Under the pieces are notes generated by a model. That model ran no database searches. It had not been told where the DNA came from and saw only the letters and a program-made list of their open reading frames with translations. A DNA stretch of 64,000 bases from positions 248,001 to 312,000 of the forward strand of contig CAWAJF010000007.1 of the NCBI GenBank assembly GCA_963782345.1, in the 5' to 3' direction. Positions 60,051-64,000 of the stretch are shown one piece after another (position 1 is the first letter of the stretch; every line of letters begins with the position of its first letter). The position numbers and the translations under genes are program-made. The DNA comes from DASUPK01 sp963782345. GTDB taxonomy: Bacteria; Actinomycetota; Thermoleophilia; Solirubrobacterales; 70-9.

Positions 60051-60379
60051 GCACCCATTGTCGCACCGCCGCGAGCCCATGACCGGGTGGCGCGGGAGGG
60101 CAGCGTCCGCCCGCTGGGCCGAGTGGCACTCGCCCGGCGCGAGGATCACCACCCTTTCAGGAGGTCTTGATTCAACCTCGCTGCCCCAATGCGCGAGGAA
60201 GGGGCGTGAGGGCCGCTAACTCACCACCGCCGCTGAGTGCCGGCGTCGCGCGAACCCGGGCGTGCTTCGAGTAGCTGAACTCAGCGCTCCTCTGGTTGGA
60301 ATTGAGCACCCACGCCGGCTGGCGCATCCTTGCGAGGCCTGGCCCGGGTGCATTAGGGTGGGCTCCGGGGAGAGTTGAA
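60051..60379. other. Gene-free gap
   Basis: About 330 bases between the divergent SnoaL-like and Kelch-like genes. I saw no gene, RNA or clear repeat. A GGGGAGAG just before 60380 is the ribosome site of the Kelch-like gene. Confidence 0.5.
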
Positions 60380-61789
60380 GTGCATCTGAAGAGAAAGCTG
60401 GGAGTGGTCCTGCTGGCGCCGCTGGCGGGAGTGGTCCTGTTCGCGGCGATCGCGACGGCCGCCGGCGATACCCCGGGGAGCTTCTCCCCGACCGGCTCGA
60501 TGGGCGTCAAGCGCCAGTTCCCCGCCGCCGCCCCGCTCCCCGACGGCCGGGTGCTGGTCGCCGGGGGCATCGACGCCGTCAACAACCTGCAGAGCGCGGA
60601 GATCTTCAACCCGGCGACCGCGAACTTCACCCCGACCGGCTCGATGGGCGTCAAGCGCGCCGAGCCCGCCGCCGCCCCGCTCCCCGACGGCCGGGTGCTG
60701 GTCGCCGGGGGCTACGACGGCGCCAGCTTCCTACAGAGCGCCGAGCTCTTCAACCCGGCGACCGCCACCTTCACCCCGACCGGCTCGATGGGCGTCAAGC
60801 GCTACGGGCCCGCCGCCGCCCCGCTCCCCGACGGCCGGGTGCTGGTCGCCGGGGGCTACGACGGCGCCAGCTTCCTACAGAGCGCCGAGATCTTCAACCC
60901 GGCGACCGGCACCTTCACCCCGACCGGCTCGATGGGCGTCAGGCGCCAGGGTGCCGCCGCCGCCCCGCTCCCCGACGGCCGGGTGCTGGTCGCCGGGGGC
61001 TACGACGGCGCCAGCTTCCTACAGAGCGCCGAGCTCTTCAACCCGGCGACCGGCACCTTCACCCCGACCGGCTCGATGGGCGTCAAGCGCCAGTTCCCCG
61101 CCGCCGCCCCGCTCCCCGACGGCCGGGTGCTGGTCGCCGGGGGCAGCGACGGCGTCAACTTCCTGGAGAGCGCGGAGCTCTTCAACCCGGCGACGGGGAG
61201 CTTCACCGCGACCAGCGTGATGGCCCTCAAGCGAGACGGTCCCGCCGCCGCCCCGCTACCCGACGGCCGGGTGCTGGTCGCCGGGGGCAGCGACGGCGCC
61301 AACAGGGTGCAGAGCGCCGAGCTCTTCTCGCTGGCGCCTCCCAACAAGGCGCTGAAGTTCGCCGTGAACGGCAGGAACTTTGTCATCACATTGGAGGTCC
61401 CCGGCAAGGTCGACGTCACCAGCGACACGAAGGGGACCAACGCGAAGAAGGGAAAGGGGAAGAACAAGGGCAAGAAAAAGGGCAAGAAAAAGGGCAAGCC
61501 CAAGCTTCACCCGCTGCTCAATCCCTCGAGCGGGAGCGGCAGCGCCGGCGCGATCACCGTGCCGCTCAACCTGACCGGCACGGCGAAGGCTCTGCTGAAG
61601 CGGAGAAGCAGGATCGCCCTGAGCGCGAAGATCGTCTTCACGCCGAGGGGCGACGAGTGCCTGAAACGGTTCTTCGACTCCTGCTACTCGAGTCAGTTCG
61701 CGACGACCGAAACCCAGACCCTGACGATCCAGGGCAAGAAGAAGCACAAGAAGAAGCACAAGAAGAAGCACAAGAAGAAACGGAAGTAG
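60380..61789 (+). CDS. Secreted Kelch-like repeat protein with lysine-rich tail
   Basis: From the GTG at 60380 the 469-residue protein has a signal peptide (LGVVLLAPLAGVVLFAAIAT). Six Kelch-like repeats of about 48 residues follow (FTPTGSMGVKRQFPAAAPLP, DGRVLVAGGYDGASFLQSAE, LFNPATG), one propeller's worth. Then comes a K/G-rich linker (KKGKGKNKGKKKGKKK), a beta domain (AITVPLNLTGTAKALLKRRS) and the tail KKKHKKKHKKKHKKKRK. The repeats are nearly identical in DNA (147-bp period), suggesting recent expansion or gene conversion. Likely a surface-binding protein. Confidence 0.88.
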   Translation: MHLKRKLGVVLLAPLAGVVLFAAIATAAGDTPGSFSPTGSMGVKRQFPAAAPLPDGRVLVAGGIDAVNNLQSAEIFNPATANFTPTGSMGVKRAEPAAAPLPDGRVLVAGGYDGASFLQSAELFNPATATFTPTGSMGVKRYGPAAAPLPDGRVLVAGGYDGASFLQSAEIFNPATGTFTPTGSMGVRRQGAAAAPLPDGRVLVAGGYDGASFLQSAELFNPATGTFTPTGSMGVKRQFPAAAPLPDGRVLVAGGSDGVNFLESAELFNPATGSFTATSVMALKRDGPAAAPLPDGRVLVAGGSDGANRVQSAELFSLAPPNKALKFAVNGRNFVITLEVPGKVDVTSDTKGTNAKKGKGKNKGKKKGKKKGKPKLHPLLNPSSGSGSAGAITVPLNLTGTAKALLKRRSRIALSAKIVFTPRGDECLKRFFDSCYSSQFATTETQTLTIQGKKKHKKKHKKKHKKKRK

Positions 61790-61802
61790 CCGCCGGTGCG
61801 GA

Positions 61803-61838
61803 TTGCGCGCTGCTCCTGAGCCGGCAAAGCAGCCGCGC
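61803..61838 (+). terminator. Possible terminator of the Kelch-like gene
   Basis: GCGCGCTGCT and AGCAGCCGCGC can pair with one bulge about 20 bases after the stop codon. Confidence 0.35.
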
Positions 61839-62077
61839 GGGTCGCAGACCGACTCGCGCCTCCCTCGCGCGACTTGGGGCACTGACGGCGCTCAGGGCTG
61901 GATTTCGCGCAAAGCAGCAGTGGCTGCCCTTGCGGGCGCCAAGGTAGAGCGGCGCCGTCCGACATCGTCAGCGGCTGGGTAGGTGGCACACCAGATGTTT
62001 GACTACCGGGCCGGACCGCATTCCTGGGGGTTGATGGAGCGCTGACGGTGCAGCGAGATGTGGGTGCGGCCTAGCCA

Positions 62078-63367
62078 ATGCTGCGTCAGGCCGTAGGCCA
62101 AAAAGCGCCCCTCGGGCTAGCCGGAGTCCCGCTCGCGCTGCTTGAAGCGGGCGCGAGCGCTCTCGATTTCCTTCACGTCGCGATCTCAGTGTGGTGCGTG
62201 GCCAAATACAGTGCCCAGATCGAGCGGCTGCGTCCGATGCTCTCGCGAAGGGTGATGATCGCGGCGGTGACGCCGCTGGCGTCGATATTCGGCAGCGGCT
62301 TTCTGATCATCGTGCCGGTTCTCGAGCGAACCCTCGGGGCGCTCGCGATCTTCGGTGTGGTCGGCATCTGCGGGTTCGCCTGGTTGGTCGGCATCTCCAT
62401 TCGCCACAACGTCGCCACGGTCGAACCGCTGGAGGCCGACGGGCGGCTTGACTCGTCCATCCACAAGATCGAGCGGGCGGCGGACCTGGCGATCGTCATC
62501 GCCTATGTGATCTCGGTTGCCCTCTACCTGCGGATCATGTCCCAGTACGTCGTCGACTTCGGCGCCTCGGGGTCCGACACCGCGCAGCGTGCGCTCGCCT
62601 CGGGTGCGGTGCTGGTGATCGTCGGCGTCGGCGTCGTCAGGGGCTTCTCCGGACTTGACCTGATGGAGCGCGCCGCCCTGATCTCTGTGCTGGTGCTGAC
62701 CACGATCTTCGGCGGCGCCCTGTTCATCCATGACGGCGCTGCCCTGGCAGGGGGTGGCATCCGGCTGCCACCTGTGCCCGGCAAGGGCGTGGCCGAGGTG
62801 CTCCTGGTGCTGGGTGGAATCGTGATCACGGTCCAGGGCTTTGAGACCGTGCGCTATCTGGCCGACGAGTACGACCGCACGACCAGGATCTGGGCCTGCC
62901 GGCTCTCGCAACTCGTCTCGAGCTCGATCTACATCGGTTTCGTCGCGCTGGCGACGCCGGTGATGGGCCTGGGCAGTGGTCACGGGGTGGACGCGACGCT
63001 GCTCGACATCAGCGGGCGAGTGCTGCCGCTGCTCTCCCTTCCGGTCGTGATCACCGCCATCCTCAGCCAGTTCAGCGCCGCCACCGCCGACACCGTCGCC
63101 GCCGACGGCAACCTGCGTCGCCTCTTCGGCCCATGGATGCGAGCACCGCGCCCGTACGTGATCAGCGGTGCGGCGGTGATCTTGTTGGTTTGGACGATTC
63201 CGATCTTCACGATCATCGCTGTCGCCTCACGGGCATTTGCCGCCTATTACTCGCTGCAATGCGTCGTTGCGCTGAAGACGTCAGACCGTTCCCTGGCAAA
63301 GCTCGGCTTCGGGCTGCTGGCCTTGGTGTTGGCGGCGATAACGCTGCTGGCGAAACCTGCGGGCTAG
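62078..63367 (+). CDS. Multi-spanning permease-like membrane protein
   Basis: The frame encodes a protein with about eleven membrane segments (VMIAAVTPLASIFGSGFLII, LGALAIFGVVGICGFAWLVG, LAIVIAYVISVALYLRIMSQ, YIGFVALATPVMGLGSGHGV, KLGFGLLALVLAAITLLAKP). It has an APC-like feel (GSGFLI near the start, EVLLVLGGIVITVQGFETVR, FSAATADTVAADGNLRRLFG). The substrate is unknown. The start is unsure: the ATG at 62078 has no ribosome site and the first 50 residues are unusual, so the ATG at 62237 is an alternative. Confidence 0.65.
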   Translation: MLRQAVGQKAPLGLAGVPLALLEAGASALDFLHVAISVWCVAKYSAQIERLRPMLSRRVMIAAVTPLASIFGSGFLIIVPVLERTLGALAIFGVVGICGFAWLVGISIRHNVATVEPLEADGRLDSSIHKIERAADLAIVIAYVISVALYLRIMSQYVVDFGASGSDTAQRALASGAVLVIVGVGVVRGFSGLDLMERAALISVLVLTTIFGGALFIHDGAALAGGGIRLPPVPGKGVAEVLLVLGGIVITVQGFETVRYLADEYDRTTRIWACRLSQLVSSSIYIGFVALATPVMGLGSGHGVDATLLDISGRVLPLLSLPVVITAILSQFSAATADTVAADGNLRRLFGPWMRAPRPYVISGAAVILLVWTIPIFTIIAVASRAFAAYYSLQCVVALKTSDRSLAKLGFGLLALVLAAITLLAKPAG

Positions 63368-63652
63368 TGGCTCCGCATATGGCTCTAGGACGCAAGAGAG
63401 ACACCCGCCACCACGGCGGGACACTCTCGGTCCACAGGGATGTCGTGCTCCGGAGGCAAACCTCGAGTGCCGCTTTTCGCGCTCAGGAGGCGCGGCGGCG
63501 TAGAGCCGTTCCGCTACCCCTCGTCGTCCGAAGCGGCGGTCGAAGCTCGTGACGCTCCGCCCGCGTTTTCGCCCACTTTTGGGATTGACTGCTGGGGCTC
63601 GGGACGGGAGGGTCTGCGCGAGGGAGAGGGGACGAGGCAAGGAGAAGCAGCG

Positions 63653-64000
63653 ATGGAGCGAAGGAAACGGCTAAGGCCGCGCGGTGCTCTGTTCGGTGCA
63701 CTCGCTGTGACGGCTGCGCTTGCGCTCGCCCCTGGTGCGAGCGCCAAGACTGAAAAGCTTACGGGCAAGGTCACCAGCGCGAAGAATCAAGGGGAACGGG
63801 GAATGCATGTGGTCATCGCCCTTCGGCGGGGCCGAAAGTCGGCCGGCAGACTCACGTTCGCCGGCTGTGGCGGAACCGGTTTCTCGATCATCTGCGGCGG
63901 GACGCTCAACCTCACCGGCACCGGCTCGGGACTGTCGGTGCTCTTCACCTGGGGCTGCCATCTCAAACACGGCGGAGGGGAGGCCTGCGCGAAATCAGCC
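63653..64000 (+). CDS. Secreted protein, N-terminal part (cut by window edge)
   Basis: The ATG at 63653 follows AAGGAG and encodes a basic start and signal peptide (GALFGALAVTAALALAPGAS, cleavage near ASA). It continues with KTEKLTGKVTSAKNQGERGM and GTLNLTGTGSGLSVLFTWGC. About 116 codons are present and the frame is open to the window end. It belongs by style to the secreted proteins of this island; whether it has a lysine tail cannot be seen. Confidence 0.7.
   Translation, partial: MERRKRLRPRGALFGALAVTAALALAPGASAKTEKLTGKVTSAKNQGERGMHVVIALRRGRKSAGRLTFAGCGGTGFSIICGGTLNLTGTGSGLSVLFTWGCHLKHGGGEACAKSA

Noticed and set aside
60490..61330. CRISPR-like array
   Set aside because: The 147-bp period, open reading frame and Kelch-like translation show these are protein repeats; there are no short repeats with unique spacers and no cas genes in the window.

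Overview
This is a GC-rich window from an actinobacterium. It most resembles the class Thermoleophilia (Solirubrobacterales-like): the gene order pdxS-pdxT-(M29 peptidase)-yebC-ruvC-ruvA, the DUF6457 and DUF2630 small proteins, and several secreted proteins with lysine-rich C-termini all fit. This is inference from gene content, not a marker-gene placement. ruvA is cut by the left edge and a secreted-protein gene by the right edge.

Layout. (1) 1-5.5 kb: a leftward housekeeping block for vitamin B6 synthesis (pdxST, behind a strong leader hairpin), YebC and Holliday-junction resolution (ruvC, ruvA), with an RpiR-type regulator upstream. (2) 5.5-8.2 kb: small membrane and lipoproteins, a candidate structured RNA with a near-perfect extended Shine-Dalgarno, and a scar holding a fragment of a formylglycine-generating enzyme. 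(3) 8.2-23.8 kb: a stress and ion-homeostasis region with glutamate decarboxylase, a CPA1 antiporter, a ClC-type channel, two DUF7144 membrane proteins, a YrhK protein, SHOCT and DUF6325 proteins, a lipid kinase and a flippase-like protein. Six copies of a dyad, WTCAYYC-N5-GRRTGAW, plus one variant, sit in the intergenic gaps here and I did not see it elsewhere in the window. A large ATP-binding LuxR-type regulator and an ECF42-like sigma factor with its YCII/DGPF partner lie in the same stretch. (4) 25-40.2 kb: a self-contained selenoprotein formate dehydrogenase island. It has molybdenum cofactor genes (fdhD, moaA, mobA, moeA, a MoaD-MoaE-MoaC triple fusion, mogA), the selenocysteine machinery (selA-selB-selC on one strand, selD divergent) and a three-subunit formate dehydrogenase. 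The catalytic subunit is read through an in-frame TGA followed by a textbook bacterial SECIS hairpin. selC lies antisense inside the 3' end of mogA. (5) 40.3-43.9 kb: PAP2 phosphatase, DUF4396, a DUF2867/TetR divergent pair with a dyad over the TetR start, and the first lysine-tailed secreted protein. (6) 44-64 kb: an accessory island. It begins at a 3' tRNA fragment beside a tyrosine recombinase and carries lysine-tailed secreted proteins (NHL and Kelch-like propellers, Ig-like domains), an IS110 element with two partial copies whose non-coding tails differ in short segments, an IS30 element, a carbonic anhydrase, three frameshifted alpha/beta hydrolase genes and a permease. No reconstituted tRNA was seen to the right, so the island probably runs past the window.

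How the parts work together. Region 4 has both cofactor pathways needed to make a Mo/W selenoenzyme next to the enzyme itself. Region 3 looks like a co-regulated acid, ion and envelope stress set. Region 6 looks like a genomic island rich in surface proteins and mobile DNA.
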